A stretch of DNA of 64,000 nucleotides from Gemmatimonadetes bacterium bin94. Its GTDB lineage: Bacteria > Gemmatimonadota > Gemmatimonadetes > Longimicrobiales > Gaopeijiaceae. Of the stretch, positions 1 through 9,752 are shown piece by piece (the stretch's first letter is position 1; every line of letters starts with the position of its first letter). Below the pieces are notes generated by a model. The model saw nothing but the letters and a program-made list of their open reading frames with translations, was not told where the DNA came from and made no database searches. The position numbers were made by a program, and so were the translations under genes. The stretch covers positions 1-64,000 of the forward strand of contig MPNE01000008.1 of the NCBI GenBank assembly GCA_002238865.1. The letters are read 5' to 3'.

Positions 1-4
1 CCGC

Positions 5-2860
5 CTACCGTCCCCGACCGCGCCCCCCCCTGTCGCCACCACCGCGCCCGCCCCGCCTCGAGCCCAGCCGGTACATCACGCGCAGCATGAAGTACTGACC
101 CAGCGACTCGGTGCGCGACTCCTCGATGAAGCTGGCCGAATTGGAAATGCTCACGCCCTGGTTCTGGTTCAGCAGGTCGTAGGCGCGCAGTTCGATTTCG
201 GCGCGGTCGTCCATGACCAGGCGCGTTACCTGGGCATCCCACCGCGCCACATTGCGTCCCGTGCCACCCGTGCTGTTGTCGCGCCCGTCGTTCGTAGCCC
301 TCGAAGGCCCGGAGATATACAGCCCCTCGTCGTACACACGGAAGTTGAACGTCGATCCGAGCCGCCATGCACCGGTCATGTACCATGTCCCGTTCGCAAA
401 GTACCGGCTGTTCACATAACTGCGGTTCAGCGACTCGTTGAGCGAGTAGTCCACGTCATTGAAGTCGAACCGCGCTCCCGCACGCAACTCGAACCGGTCC
501 TTCACCCTGTTCTCCAGGCTGGCTTCCAGGCTGTTGCGCAGGATGCGACTCTCGTTCGCGGCCAGGTTGACCACTTCGGTTCCCCCGGAATAGGTGGCCC
601 GATACTCCAGGTCGAGGTCGACGCCCAACTTCCTGATCGGCCTCCCGAAGTTGATGCCGCCGTTGACCGACCAGGACGCGTCCGTATTGATCGGGGTGAA
701 GCTCTGGAATCCCCGCTCGTCGAAGTTGCGGGACCGGGCAATGTCGTTGCCCGTGTATGTGAAGCCCCCGAATGTGAACACGTTCACAAAGCTGAACTGG
801 TCGAAGAAACGGTAGTCGGCGTTCAACCGGTGCGTGTATTCGGGCTGCAACTCGGGGTTGCCGACGTAGACGTTCAGAGGATCCGTGTTGTCGGCGAAGG
901 GCTGCAACTCCCTCATGGACGGCTCGCGCGTGGATGTCCTGTAGCGGAAGTTCAGCGTCTGGCCATCCTTCACCTGCCACTTGGCGTTCAGGTTGGGCAG
1001 CAGGTGCGTGTACCCGTTGGTAATCGCGTCCGGCCGCTCCAGAACGACCCCGTCAAGCTGCGATCTCTGCGCTCGCAGGTCGAGCGTGATCCAAGAGGTT
1101 TCGGTGTTGCGGTTGAAACGGGCCCCGCCACGCAGATAGGTGTAGGTGCGCTCGAACCCCGAGCTGAGCCCGGAGTTGAACAGACGTTCGCCACCCGCGA
1201 GATCGTACACCGACTTTTTCTGATCCTCGTCCACCGCGTTGCGCTCGCCGAAGACTTCCACCACGTACCGGCTTCCCAGTGGCTGCGTCATGGAAACCCG
1301 CGCCGAATTGCTCCAGGTGCGACCCGCGCTGATCTGTTCCTGGAGGATGTCCTCCGGCCCGCCCCGGCCGCTCCTGTCGCTGTCCCGGCTGACCTGCCCC
1401 GTGATCGTCGACGTGAGGTCGGCGCGCTCATCCGAGTCGTCGAGCCCGCTACGGAGCTCCGCCACGAGACTCCGGCCTCCCTCTCCCAGGCGCTTGCGCC
1501 ACGTCAGCCGCGCGTCCCCTCGCCAATCGCTCCCGTCAACGAGGTAGTCCGTCGACGCGGTGTTCAACTGGTCGCCCAGCAGGGTCTGGGTCTCGCGGCG
1601 CGCGAACGATGTGAGAGACGATGAGCCCGCGTTGAAGTTCGCTCTGACCCTGAGATCGTGTCCCGGGGCGATCGTGTACTGCCCGTTCAGGTTGAGACGC
1701 TGGTTCAGGTTGCCCATTTCCCGGTTGCTGGTCTCGTCGACCAGGGACGCCACGTTCGAGCCGAAGACGGCCTGTTGCTGCAAGGTCTGGCTCCGAAGGT
1801 TGTCGAGTTCGCTGAGGAAGTAGCTCGATCGCAACCAGCTGTCTTCCCCGAAATCGTGACTCGCGTTGAGGCCAGCCCCAAACGTCTCGGTGAAGCCGTC
1901 GTCACCTCCACCCCGTCCTCCTTCGCCTCCGCGACCTCCGTCACCCCACGAAAACCCCGCCTGGTTCACGTTGTTCGTGTTGGCCGTCAGCGCAAGCTGG
2001 GAGGTCGGCGAAAAGCGGTTCAGGTTGAGCCTCCCGTCGTAGCGCACATCGTTTTCGAGCAGTGTGCCGATCCGGGCCTGAGTATTGGCGTCTCCCCCGA
2101 AGCCTCCCGTCATGCGACCGAAGTAGCCGCGCCTGGCGTCCTCCCGGAGCCTGAGGTCGATCGTGCGTTCGTCCTCCCCATCCGGGATGCCGGTGAACTC
2201 GGCCATGTCGGACTGTTTGTCGTACACGTCGACCTGCTGGATCGCGTCCGCGGGCAGGTTGCGCGTTGCAATGGTCGGATCCGTCCCGAAGAACTCCTTC
2301 CCGTCCACGAGAACGTTCTGAACCTCCTCCCCCTGAGCTGTAATCGCGCCGGTTTCGTCCACCTCGATCCCTGGAAGGCGGCGGAGCAAGTCCTCCACCA
2401 TCGAGTTCGGCGGCGTTTCGAAGGCGAGGACGTTGTAGCTGAGCGTGTCACGCCGGTTGATGAACGGGACCTGCTCGACGGAGACCACCAGCGAGTCCAT
2501 CTCCACAGCCATGACGGACAGATTGACGGTACCCGCGTCAATGTCGGAATCGGTCACCTCCAGGTCGCGGCGCAGGGTCTGAAAACCGATGAGCGTCACC
2601 TGAAGGACGTACTGCGCAGGCGGGAGATCGCGAAGCGTGAAACGCCCGTCGCCGTCGGTCAGGGCATACTTCGCGAGCACGGAATCGGGCACGGTCAGGG
2701 CCACGACCATGGCATTCCGCAGCGATACGCCGGCCGAGTCGACGACGACGCCCTGAACCTCGTACTGCCGACCTTCGTCCTGCGCGTACGCGGGCGTCGC
2801 GAAGGCAAGGAGAGCCACGACCGGGAGCGCCAGCCGCAGAAAACGCCGCGGCGCACTCAT
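5..2860 (-). CDS. TonB-dependent-receptor-like outer-membrane beta-barrel protein with carboxypeptidase regulatory-like domain
   Basis: A 951-residue outer-membrane protein. A signal peptide (about residues 1-26, ending AYA-QDEG) is followed by a carboxypeptidase regulatory-like (CarboxypepD_reg) domain at about 33-118, a plug-like region at about 130-240 with the motif VQNVLVDGKEFFG, and a long beta-barrel of the OMP_b-brl family to about 935. By family knowledge such proteins sit in the outer membrane and are related to TonB receptors; the substrate cannot be told from sequence. The start overlaps the stop of the upstream GLPGLI gene in an ATGA, so the two are translationally coupled. The last barrel strand (YFMLRVMYRL) is followed by an unusual Gly/Arg tail ending GGDRGGRGRGR, whereas barrels normally end near an aromatic residue. 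Confidence 0.93.
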   Translation of the reverse strand: MSAPRRFLRLALPVVALLAFATPAYAQDEGRQYEVQGVVVDSAGVSLRNAMVVALTVPDSVLAKYALTDGDGRFTLRDLPPAQYVLQVTLIGFQTLRRDLEVTDSDIDAGTVNLSVMAVEMDSLVVSVEQVPFINRRDTLSYNVLAFETPPNSMVEDLLRRLPGIEVDETGAITAQGEEVQNVLVDGKEFFGTDPTIATRNLPADAIQQVDVYDKQSDMAEFTGIPDGEDERTIDLRLREDARRGYFGRMTGGFGGDANTQARIGTLLENDVRYDGRLNLNRFSPTSQLALTANTNNVNQAGFSWGDGGRGGEGGRGGGDDGFTETFGAGLNASHDFGEDSWLRSSYFLSELDNLRSQTLQQQAVFGSNVASLVDETSNREMGNLNQRLNLNGQYTIAPGHDLRVRANFNAGSSSLTSFARRETQTLLGDQLNTASTDYLVDGSDWRGDARLTWRKRLGEGGRSLVAELRSGLDDSDERADLTSTITGQVSRDSDRSGRGGPEDILQEQISAGRTWSNSARVSMTQPLGSRYVVEVFGERNAVDEDQKKSVYDLAGGERLFNSGLSSGFERTYTYLRGGARFNRNTETSWITLDLRAQRSQLDGVVLERPDAITNGYTHLLPNLNAKWQVKDGQTLNFRYRTSTREPSMRELQPFADNTDPLNVYVGNPELQPEYTHRLNADYRFFDQFSFVNVFTFGGFTYTGNDIARSRNFDERGFQSFTPINTDASWSVNGGINFGRPIRKLGVDLDLEYRATYSGGTEVVNLAANESRILRNSLEASLENRVKDRFELRAGARFDFNDVDYSLNESLNRSYVNSRYFANGTWYMTGAWRLGSTFNFRVYDEGLYISGPSRATNDGRDNSTGGTGRNVARWDAQVTRLVMDDRAEIELRAYDLLNQNQGVSISNSASFIEESRTESLGQYFMLRVMYRLGSRRGGRGGGDRGGRGRGR

Positions 2861-3627
2861 TGTCCACCTCCGGGCCCGCGCCGCCTCAGCTTTTCGAGCT
2901 CCTCCAGCTTCTCCGCCACGATCAGCTCGTATTCGTCGCGCGAGACCTCGTCGCCGTCCTCGGGCATCCGGATCAGACCCTCTTCGCCGCCCTCCAGATC
3001 GATCTCCGTCGCGAAGTACTTGGTGTCCCCGCCGTCCACGGAGAGCACCAGAATCATCCCCGGCAGACCTCCGAACGACGCCGGGCCGCCCTGGACCGGG
3101 ATCTCGGGAGTGAACCAGGCCTCAATGGCCCTTTCCTCGTGCTCCGCGGTCGCCTTGATGACCAGGCGGCCCAAATGCTCGGCCTGCTCGCCGGTCAGCC
3201 TCCACTCGAAGGCGGGCCGGTGGCCGGTGAATCGGAACGTGCGTCCCATGAACTCGCGAGTCTCCACGATGGCACCCTCGTCATAGCTGACATAGGCTTC
3301 GCGGAGTTCCTCCTGATCGCTCCTCGACGTCGAGCCCATCTTCATCCTCATGGCCATTCCGATGGCGCGGTCGGATAGTATCGGGCGGTCGGTGACGACG
3401 GCCGGGGCCGCTTCCTTCCGGTCTTCCGGAGGCGGCGTCATGAGCGAACCCGACGGGCCGAAGTGGAGGAGCATCGTGCCGGAGCGGGAGGAAGGAATCC
3501 GATCGCTCCAGCGCTCCGGGATCTCGAATCCGTTCTTAACGGAGTAGGTGTAGGTAATGGTTCCCTGCTGCGCGGCAGCGGCCGCGGGAAGCATAAGCCA
3601 GAGTGGCAGGGCAAGTCGGTTCAGCAT
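2857..3627 (-). CDS. GLPGLI family protein
   Basis: A 256-residue exported protein with a signal peptide (about 1-19, ending AAAAAQQG). It contains FGGLPGMILVLSVDGG at about residues 180-195, which is the eponymous GLPGLI signature with one change. Family members are found next to barrel proteins with CarboxypepD_reg domains in Bacteroidota and relatives; no biochemical function is established. The ATGA overlap with the downstream barrel gene fits that pairing and argues that the two act together at the outer membrane. The C terminus is charged (many E, R, K) and ends RRRGPGGGQ. Confidence 0.88.
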   Translation of the reverse strand: MLNRLALPLWLMLPAAAAAQQGTITYTYSVKNGFEIPERWSDRIPSSRSGTMLLHFGPSGSLMTPPPEDRKEAAPAVVTDRPILSDRAIGMAMRMKMGSTSRSDQEELREAYVSYDEGAIVETREFMGRTFRFTGHRPAFEWRLTGEQAEHLGRLVIKATAEHEERAIEAWFTPEIPVQGGPASFGGLPGMILVLSVDGGDTKYFATEIDLEGGEEGLIRMPEDGDEVSRDEYELIVAEKLEELEKLRRRGPGGGQ

Positions 3628-3699
3628 CGGGTCCCTCTACTGCTCGGGTCTGGTCTCATCGAAACAAGGGCACCCGAGGTCGCACACATGTTGCGACCC

Positions 3700-3718
3700 C
3701 GTGTCTTCGTGAGACACC
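3700..3718 (-). terminator. hairpin between the M14 gene and the GLPGLI gene
   Basis: The arms GTGTCT (3701-3706) and AGACAC (3712-3717) form a 6-bp stem with a 5-base loop; a second pair, GTCGCA and TGCGAC, lies just before it at about 3679-3697. The pair sits in the 107-bp gap between two minus-strand genes, 5' of the GLPGLI gene and 3' of nothing else on that strand. There is no T-run, so it may be an operator or leader structure and not a terminator. Confidence 0.25.
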
Positions 3719-3734
3719 TCCCGGGCCGACTCCG

Positions 3735-6533
3735 TTAGCTTCCCACCCTCCCTTCCCCATCCTCGTCTGCCTCCGGCGCTTCCCAGAAGTCCGGGTTTTC
3801 GGGCGCGGAGGCGGCGACTTCAGCGGTGTACATCGCTGCGTTGAAGACGATCCGGAAGTTCCCGAAAGGCTGGCCTCGCCACTGCGGCTTCATCCCCAGG
3901 AGGACGACATGTCCCTCCCCGTGCTCGACATCCAGCGCGGCGGCGTAGCCCTGCAGGTGCTCCTCGCCGAGGAGGTAGCCGGACATCAGGGGCGAGCCGT
4001 CCTCGGGGTACCTGGCGAGAACCGCCCCTTCGAAGCCGTCTTCGGTGGTGAAGACCGGGCTGCGCTCAACGACGACCCCGGCGCGGGCGGGCATGCCGGA
4101 CATGACCGGATGGGACGGGTCCACCGCCATCTCGACGATCGAACCACTCATGAAGTAGTCGGCCGGATCCAGGTCCGCGACGACGTTCCGGACGGGCAGA
4201 TGAAGCTGTGAGATGGCGAACATGCTGGCATTGTTGAGGGTGACGAGGGTGCCGCCGCCACGCACGAAGGCGTCCAGCGCCCGTACACCCATGGCGCCGA
4301 TTCCCCCTTCGTAGCGCGGCGGAACCGATCCCCTGGCGAAACCGTTCAGGATCTGGTCGGCGCCCATATCGGCCACGATGATCACGTCGTACCGGTCCCC
4401 GAGGCCACCGGCCAGCACGTCCGCATTGTAGAGGCTGGTGAATTCGAAGTCGTACCGCTCCAGAAGCCAGCGCGTCCAACCCTCGTCCATGGAGGGATTC
4501 CAGGGGCGGTAGAGCGCGACACGGGGCCGCGACAGGCGAACCCCGCCCTCTCCTCGTGCCACCGCCGTGGTCCCCGTGGGCGACTGGATGTGCAGGCGGG
4601 ACACCAGCGCACTCCTGGCACTCCCCGACAGCCCGGTAATCGCATAGCTCCCGGACGTGCCGCCGGCGCCGTCCTCGCCCGCCGCACCCGGGACAAAGCG
4701 GACCTGGCCACCCTCGCCCCACGACTGATTGAGCGCCTTGAAGGCGTTGTTCTGCGCCGGATCGACGACGAGAGCGCCGCCGCCCGCGTCGCTTCCCTGC
4801 GGGGGCACGATCGCGGCGGCCACGGGGTGGCTGTTGAACCCGACTCCCCGGGGCGAATCGAAGGGGGCCGCGTCGTCAACCTCGGCGTCCCAGGCGAGCA
4901 TGGCGGCGCCCGCGCTCCGGGGAGAAGCTCCCCCACCGCCGGGATCAGCGCCCTCACCCGCCCCGCCCAGCTCGCGCATCGCGCCCCGGACCTCGTCACC
5001 CAGCGGCGACGCCGCCTCCACCACGTGCACGCCCATCAGGTACGGCAACGTCCAGCCCGACACATCGTACGGCTGGTCCGGCGGCCCCTCCGGGTACTGG
5101 CGCAGATCCGGGTAGTCCTGCACGGCGAAGAGCTGTCGCACGAAGTTCGCGAAGGGCTGGTCCATCAGGATCACCCAGGTCCCGGCCGGGTGGGAGATCC
5201 CTTCGAAGGTGACGGCCTCGTCGAGCTGGTGAACCTCGATCCCGTTGAAGGCCAGACGGCGCAGCATCTCCACAGCCGCCACCGGGTCGTCCTGTTCGGC
5301 CGGCACGAAGTACGCGTACGGCGGCCCGTCCGTGTACTGCGCGATCACGTCGCGTCCGGCCTGGTAGCGGTTGTAGAGGATGTCGCGCCGGTACTTCGCG
5401 GCGAAGTCCAACACGGATACGGACGCGGTCAGCATGTAGTCCACCGCGTCGCGCAGCCGCCACCAGCCGCCCTCCCACGGACTGCTGTACAGGGACAGCG
5501 GCCTCAGGTCGCGGGTGCGCGCGGGGAAGTCCTGAATGGTGTAGAAGTGGGGCGTGGCGTAGCGGTACAGCCCGGTCTCGGTCAGGAACGACGCCACGTT
5601 GTGGAAGTTGTTCGCGTGATCCATGAAGCCGGGATACCAGTTGTCGAACCCCGTGCCCATGTGCGTCGCGCCCTTCTGGCCGCGTTCCTCCAGCGCCTGC
5701 GACATCGCCATGCCGATCAGGTTCACGGTGCGCCACATGAGCGGGTGGACGTGCGGCGAAATCGGCTCGGCGAACGGCGGGATCCAGATCCGCGTCGGGA
5801 ACGGCGAGCTCTGGTGGTGGTTGTAGAGGATCTGCGGCTCCCAATCCCGCGCCACCCGGGTCACCATCCGCGACTCGATCTGGTTGATCATGTAGCCGTC
5901 GCGGTTGTTGTCGTGGCCGATGTACTTCTGGTACAGGAAGGGCGTCGAGGCGACTTCGTACGGCGTGCCCACGTTGGACCGGTACCACTCGGCGACCATC
6001 GTCTGTCCGTCGGGGTTGATCGACGGCCACAGCATGAGGATCACGTTGTCCAGGATGGCCTGGATCTCCGGGTCGTCGTCGCCCGTGACCAAGTCGTACG
6101 CCAGCTGGATGGTGTGCTGCGCGTGCGCGACCTCGGTGGCGTGCAGCCCGCCGTCGATGTGGACCAGTGCGCGGCCCTCGTCGGCCAGAGCGCGGGCATC
6201 GGCGTCGGTCAGGCCCTCCGGGTGGGCAAGCCGCATCGCGATTTCACGGTGCCGGTCCAGGTTGCGCAGGTTCTCGCCGCTGGAGATGAGCGCGATGTAG
6301 ACCGGCCGCCCGAACGAGCTGTGCCCGACTTCGCGCAGCTCAAGGCGGTCGGTCGCCGCGGCGAGGCGCTCGAAGTAGTCGATCGACTCCTCGAAGGTGG
6401 CCAGGTGGAAGTCGGCGCCGACCTGGTGGCCGAGCACGGACTCGGGGGTGGGGACCTGGGCCCCGAGGGGTGTGGGGGCGAGGGCGATGGCCGCCGCAAG
6501 GGCGAGGGCGGGCGTGGGCCGGGCGATGCTCAT
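3735..6533 (-). CDS. secreted M14 family zinc carboxypeptidase
   Basis: A 932-residue secreted metallopeptidase. I start it at 6533 because the Met there opens a clean signal peptide (about 1-25, ending PLGAQ); the frame remains open upstream but that part is Arg-rich and unlike an export signal. The M14 domain (about 45-330) shows the zinc motif HATE (H131, E134) after HIDGGL, NPDGQ in the substrate site and a His-rich NHHQSSPFPTR. A second half (about 590-900) looks like a Rossmann or amidotransferase-like domain common in large M14 proteins of this kind. It probably degrades peptides in the periplasm or outside the cell. The 240-bp upstream gap should contain its promoter; I see no clear -35/-10 pair. 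Confidence 0.92.
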   Translation of the reverse strand: MSIARPTPALALAAAIALAPTPLGAQVPTPESVLGHQVGADFHLATFEESIDYFERLAAATDRLELREVGHSSFGRPVYIALISSGENLRNLDRHREIAMRLAHPEGLTDADARALADEGRALVHIDGGLHATEVAHAQHTIQLAYDLVTGDDDPEIQAILDNVILMLWPSINPDGQTMVAEWYRSNVGTPYEVASTPFLYQKYIGHDNNRDGYMINQIESRMVTRVARDWEPQILYNHHQSSPFPTRIWIPPFAEPISPHVHPLMWRTVNLIGMAMSQALEERGQKGATHMGTGFDNWYPGFMDHANNFHNVASFLTETGLYRYATPHFYTIQDFPARTRDLRPLSLYSSPWEGGWWRLRDAVDYMLTASVSVLDFAAKYRRDILYNRYQAGRDVIAQYTDGPPYAYFVPAEQDDPVAAVEMLRRLAFNGIEVHQLDEAVTFEGISHPAGTWVILMDQPFANFVRQLFAVQDYPDLRQYPEGPPDQPYDVSGWTLPYLMGVHVVEAASPLGDEVRGAMRELGGAGEGADPGGGGASPRSAGAAMLAWDAEVDDAAPFDSPRGVGFNSHPVAAAIVPPQGSDAGGGALVVDPAQNNAFKALNQSWGEGGQVRFVPGAAGEDGAGGTSGSYAITGLSGSARSALVSRLHIQSPTGTTAVARGEGGVRLSRPRVALYRPWNPSMDEGWTRWLLERYDFEFTSLYNADVLAGGLGDRYDVIIVADMGADQILNGFARGSVPPRYEGGIGAMGVRALDAFVRGGGTLVTLNNASMFAISQLHLPVRNVVADLDPADYFMSGSIVEMAVDPSHPVMSGMPARAGVVVERSPVFTTEDGFEGAVLARYPEDGSPLMSGYLLGEEHLQGYAAALDVEHGEGHVVLLGMKPQWRGQPFGNFRIVFNAAMYTAEVAASAPENPDFWEAPEADEDGEGRVGS

Positions 6534-6773
6534 GCAGGTCACTCTTTCTCGCGCTGGCGAGGGTTGGCTCGCGAACGTGTGTCCGTCGCCGCGCCGCGCG
6601 CCTTTTGGTCGATGCCGTAGGGATCTGGACGATACCCGGAGCCGGCGAACGGGCGCAACGGGTCCCTCGCGCTCGGGCGCGACCGGACTTCGCGACCCGG
6701 GGCGACGACGCAGGGCGCCCGGCAATTAAGGCTCGGCCTGCGGGAGTGATGCGGGCGAACCCGGGCTCTGCGG

Positions 6774-8183
6774 CTACGCCCCCACCACCGGCCAGGGCGC
6801 CCAGTCCTTCCACTGTCCGCGCGTAAAGTCCGGGAACTCCACCGGCGCGCTCCCGTTCGCAACACTGATCTCCGACAGCTCGCACACCGCACTCAGAGCC
6901 GCTGCGTCGTATACGTTCATGTCGGTGGGCAGCCCTTCGCGCAGGCATTTGATCAGCCGGTAGTCTTCCATGAAGTCCATCCCGCCGTGGCCGGCCCCTA
7001 TCGAGGCTTCCTGGAGCGCCGTCCACAGCGGGTGCTCGAACTCCTCGTAGTAGGTCTCCGCTTCCTCCCACCGATGCGAAGGGCTGCGGCCCTCGATGTA
7101 CACCCGGTCCGGGTAGCCCTGGAAGATGCCCTTCGTCCCCTGTACCTGGTTGATGCGGCTGTAGGGACGCGGCAGGTTCGTGTCGTGGGACACGTAGATG
7201 GTCCCGCCGCGCGCCGTCTTGATGAGGCTGCCGTTCACGTCGCCCAGGGCGAAGGTCTCGGCACGCTTGGGGTGCCCTTCCGGGTAGTGTTCGGCGGCCC
7301 ACTCCTGCAGCCCGCGCGAAGGACTGCTCATCGAGACCAGGTAGTCGAACTTGTCGCCCCGGTTGATGTCCATGCAGTTGGCGACGGGGCCCAGTCCGTG
7401 CGTGGGATACAGGTTGCCGTCCCGGGTCCAGGCGTGGTCGCGTCGCCAGAGTCCCTCGCCGTCGTCGGCAAACTTGATCCCACGCAGGTCGTGCAGGTAC
7501 CCGCACTCGGCGTGAAGGATTTCGCCCAGCAGTCCCTGACGCACGAGGTTCAGGCAGAGAAGTTCGGCGCGCCCGTAGTTGACGTTCTCCATCATGAGGC
7601 AGTGCCGGTTCGTCCGCTCGGCGGTCTCGACGAGCCGCCAACAGTCTTCCAGGGTGTACGCGGCGGGGACTTCCGTGGCCGAATGCTTGCCGTTCTCCAT
7701 GGCCGCGACGCACACGGGCACGTGCCAGCGCCAGGGGGTGGCCGTGTAGACCAGGTCGACGTCGGCCTCGGCCGTGAGGCGCTCGAAGTCCGTCTCGCCC
7801 CCGGTATACAGGGCGGGCCGGGGGTGACCGGCCTCCTCGATGATGTCGGCTGCCCGCTCGGCATGCTCCTCGCGGATGTCGCAGACGGCGCTGACCACGC
7901 AGCCGTCGATGCGAACCAGGTTGCGCACGTGCGCCGTTCCCATCCCGCCCACGCCCACGAAGCCGATCCGCACCTGGTCGATGGGCGGAGCGGCGAAGGG
8001 CTGGGCCGGGGCGCTGCCGAGTCCGCCGGGAACGGACGCCGCGCCAGCCAGCGAGGCCTGGCCGGATCCCGGTTCACCGCAGCCGTAGATGGCCCCCGCC
8101 GCGACGCCCAGGGCGCCAGCCTTGAGGAAGTCCCGCCGGTCGAGTCCGCCGGAGTAACCGCCGCTCCCAGAGCCCTTGCTCAT
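6774..8183 (-). CDS. Tat-exported Gfo/Idh/MocA family oxidoreductase
   Basis: A 469-residue NAD(P)-dependent oxidoreductase-like protein. The start at 8183 is chosen because it gives a short basic N terminus leading into a Tat signal (DRRDFLKAGALGVAAGA) with a possible lipobox at AIYGC; the open frame reaches 8264. The Rossmann fold (about 75-200) has the nucleotide-binding run GFVGVGGMGTAHVRNL, and the C-terminal half matches the Gfo/Idh/MocA alpha/beta domain, including the stretch EVPAAYTLEDCW that replaces the usual EKP motif. Family members act on sugars or sugar derivatives; the substrate is unknown. Export suggests a periplasmic enzyme with a prebound cofactor, as in glucose-fructose oxidoreductase (inference). 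Confidence 0.9.
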   Translation of the reverse strand: MSKGSGSGGYSGGLDRRDFLKAGALGVAAGAIYGCGEPGSGQASLAGAASVPGGLGSAPAQPFAAPPIDQVRIGFVGVGGMGTAHVRNLVRIDGCVVSAVCDIREEHAERAADIIEEAGHPRPALYTGGETDFERLTAEADVDLVYTATPWRWHVPVCVAAMENGKHSATEVPAAYTLEDCWRLVETAERTNRHCLMMENVNYGRAELLCLNLVRQGLLGEILHAECGYLHDLRGIKFADDGEGLWRRDHAWTRDGNLYPTHGLGPVANCMDINRGDKFDYLVSMSSPSRGLQEWAAEHYPEGHPKRAETFALGDVNGSLIKTARGGTIYVSHDTNLPRPYSRINQVQGTKGIFQGYPDRVYIEGRSPSHRWEEAETYYEEFEHPLWTALQEASIGAGHGGMDFMEDYRLIKCLREGLPTDMNVYDAAALSAVCELSEISVANGSAPVEFPDFTRGQWKDWAPWPVVGA

Positions 8184-8291
8184 CGTCTTGCTCACTCTCG
8201 CCTGTCGTTGTCTGCCAGCTGTACGGAATTGCCAGCCATCCGCCCCGAATCCTGCCGCCGCCACCCCATGCGGGCAAGGGCGCTCATCGGA

Positions 8292-9500
8292 TCAGCGCGG
8301 CTTGCCCGTCTTCATCCATTTGAGCCCGGGATGGAGGGCAAGCAGCGCGGCGATCCCGGCAACCGGCATCGACAGCAAGGTGGCGACCTGTGGTCCGGTA
8401 GCGTCGGCCACGGCGCCGGTGCCCATCACTCCGACCGCCCCGACCGTCCATGCGAGCCCCATCACGATGCCGGAGCTGGCGCCCGGCGCCCGGGGCAGCA
8501 TCTCCTGCGCCATGACGACAATCGGGGGAAGCGTCGCCATCCCGAGAAACCCGGCCATGGCGATGGCCACAAAGCCGGGACCGCTCCACGGCCCGAGCCA
8601 GGTCGCCAGCAGGTGCGCGGGAAGCGACAGCGCGCACAGCATGAACAGCAACAGACGGCGGTCGATACGGTCCGAGAGGAAGCCGCCGGTCAGGGTCCCG
8701 AATGCCTGCGCCCCCAGGTAGACCGACAGCGCCGCCGCGCCCAATGTCTCGGAGCCGCCCATTTCGGCGACGATGATCGGCTCCATTGTGAGGAACGCGC
8801 GTTGGACGAAGGCCATCGCCGAGCTCACCCCGAAGATGATCCCCAGGGGGCCGGCAAGCTCCCGGATCACGGCGGTTGGCGGCGGTGCTGGCAGCACGTC
8901 TCCGGGCTCCCCCCGCCTCCGGGGAAGGCCGAGAAAAAACACGGGCGCGAACAGGACCGCCGGTATCATCGCCACCCAGAGTCCTTCCATGCCGCCCCAT
9001 GCGACCAGGCCCACCGCCACCAGCGGCCCCGCCGAGTACCCGATCGCGCCGCCGAAGGAGAAGATCGAATAGCGTCCGCCGCTCCCCCTTCCGCCGGTCA
9101 GTCGCACGGCGTACGACGCCCCGGGCGGGTGGAATGCTGCTCCGCCCAGGCCCCCCAGCACGAGCAGCAGCAGGAGCCCCCAGTAGGACGACGCGAAGCC
9201 CATGAGCGACACGAACACCGCGCTCACAACCATCCCGCCGACCGCGAGCGCCCTGCGCCCGAAACGGTCCGCGATGTAGCCGAAGAAGGGCTGCGGAAGG
9301 GCGGTCGCGATGGCGAAAGACACCCCCAGTGTCGCGGCCAGCGCGATCGAGATGCCCATCCCGTCCATGATCCGCGGCAGCAGGGGAGGAACGAACGAGG
9401 CGTATGCGTCGTTGATGCCGTGCGCCAGCGCGATAAAGACGGCGATGCGCACCGCGGGCGCGCCTGCGGCGCGGGCGTCGGGGGTTACCGTGCCGTGCAC
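8292..9500 (-). CDS. MFS transporter, fosmidomycin-resistance (Fsr)-like
   Basis: A 402-residue inner-membrane permease with about 12 hydrophobic segments. The N-terminal HGINDAYASFVPPLLPRI and the later GLGGAAFHPPGASYAVRL resemble the HxxND and FHPxG signatures of the Fsr branch of the major facilitator superfamily; the loop between helices 2 and 3 has the MFS motif DRFGRR. Fsr proteins export drugs such as fosmidomycin, but the natural substrate here is unknown. It lies just downstream of nothing on its own strand and is divergent from the LVIVD gene at 9753; the shared 252-bp gap carries two small palindromes. Confidence 0.88.
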   Translation of the reverse strand: MHGTVTPDARAAGAPAVRIAVFIALAHGINDAYASFVPPLLPRIMDGMGISIALAATLGVSFAIATALPQPFFGYIADRFGRRALAVGGMVVSAVFVSLMGFASSYWGLLLLLVLGGLGGAAFHPPGASYAVRLTGGRGSGGRYSIFSFGGAIGYSAGPLVAVGLVAWGGMEGLWVAMIPAVLFAPVFFLGLPRRRGEPGDVLPAPPPTAVIRELAGPLGIIFGVSSAMAFVQRAFLTMEPIIVAEMGGSETLGAAALSVYLGAQAFGTLTGGFLSDRIDRRLLLFMLCALSLPAHLLATWLGPWSGPGFVAIAMAGFLGMATLPPIVVMAQEMLPRAPGASSGIVMGLAWTVGAVGVMGTGAVADATGPQVATLLSMPVAGIAALLALHPGLKWMKTGKPR

Positions 9501-9554
9501 GGCGGCGCTCGGCGCGGGGGCGTCAAGGGTCTTCAGAGTCGGGGCAATCTTCTT

Positions 9555-9609
9555 CGATGTACGAACATCGAGTGAGCTTCCCGAAAACGTTCCATCGGGT
9601 CAAGACCCG
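9555..9609. promoter_or_regulatory. two short palindromes in the divergent promoter region
   Basis: CGATGT-acga-ACATCG (9555-9570) and CGGGTC-aa-GACCCG (9596-9609) lie in the gap between the divergently transcribed MFS gene and the first LVIVD-repeat gene. Loops of 4 and 2 bases make them poor RNA hairpins but plausible dimer-binding operators. No regulator is encoded next to them, so this is a sequence observation only. Confidence 0.3.
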
Positions 9610-9752
9610 GCCCGACGCCCTGCGCAACCCCGCCGACTGGAAACCAGCCGCCGCGACACCTAGTATGAATCAGGAAACGGCGGTCTCCCAACGAAGTGCG
9701 CCGCCGACTTGTCTATAGGTTTGCCCATACTCGCCACACACAGGACAACGCA

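Noticed and set aside
6987-9575. An 862-codon plus-strand frame opposite the oxidoreductase and MFS genes
   Set aside because: It spans two real genes and the gap between them; composition is of an antisense shadow.
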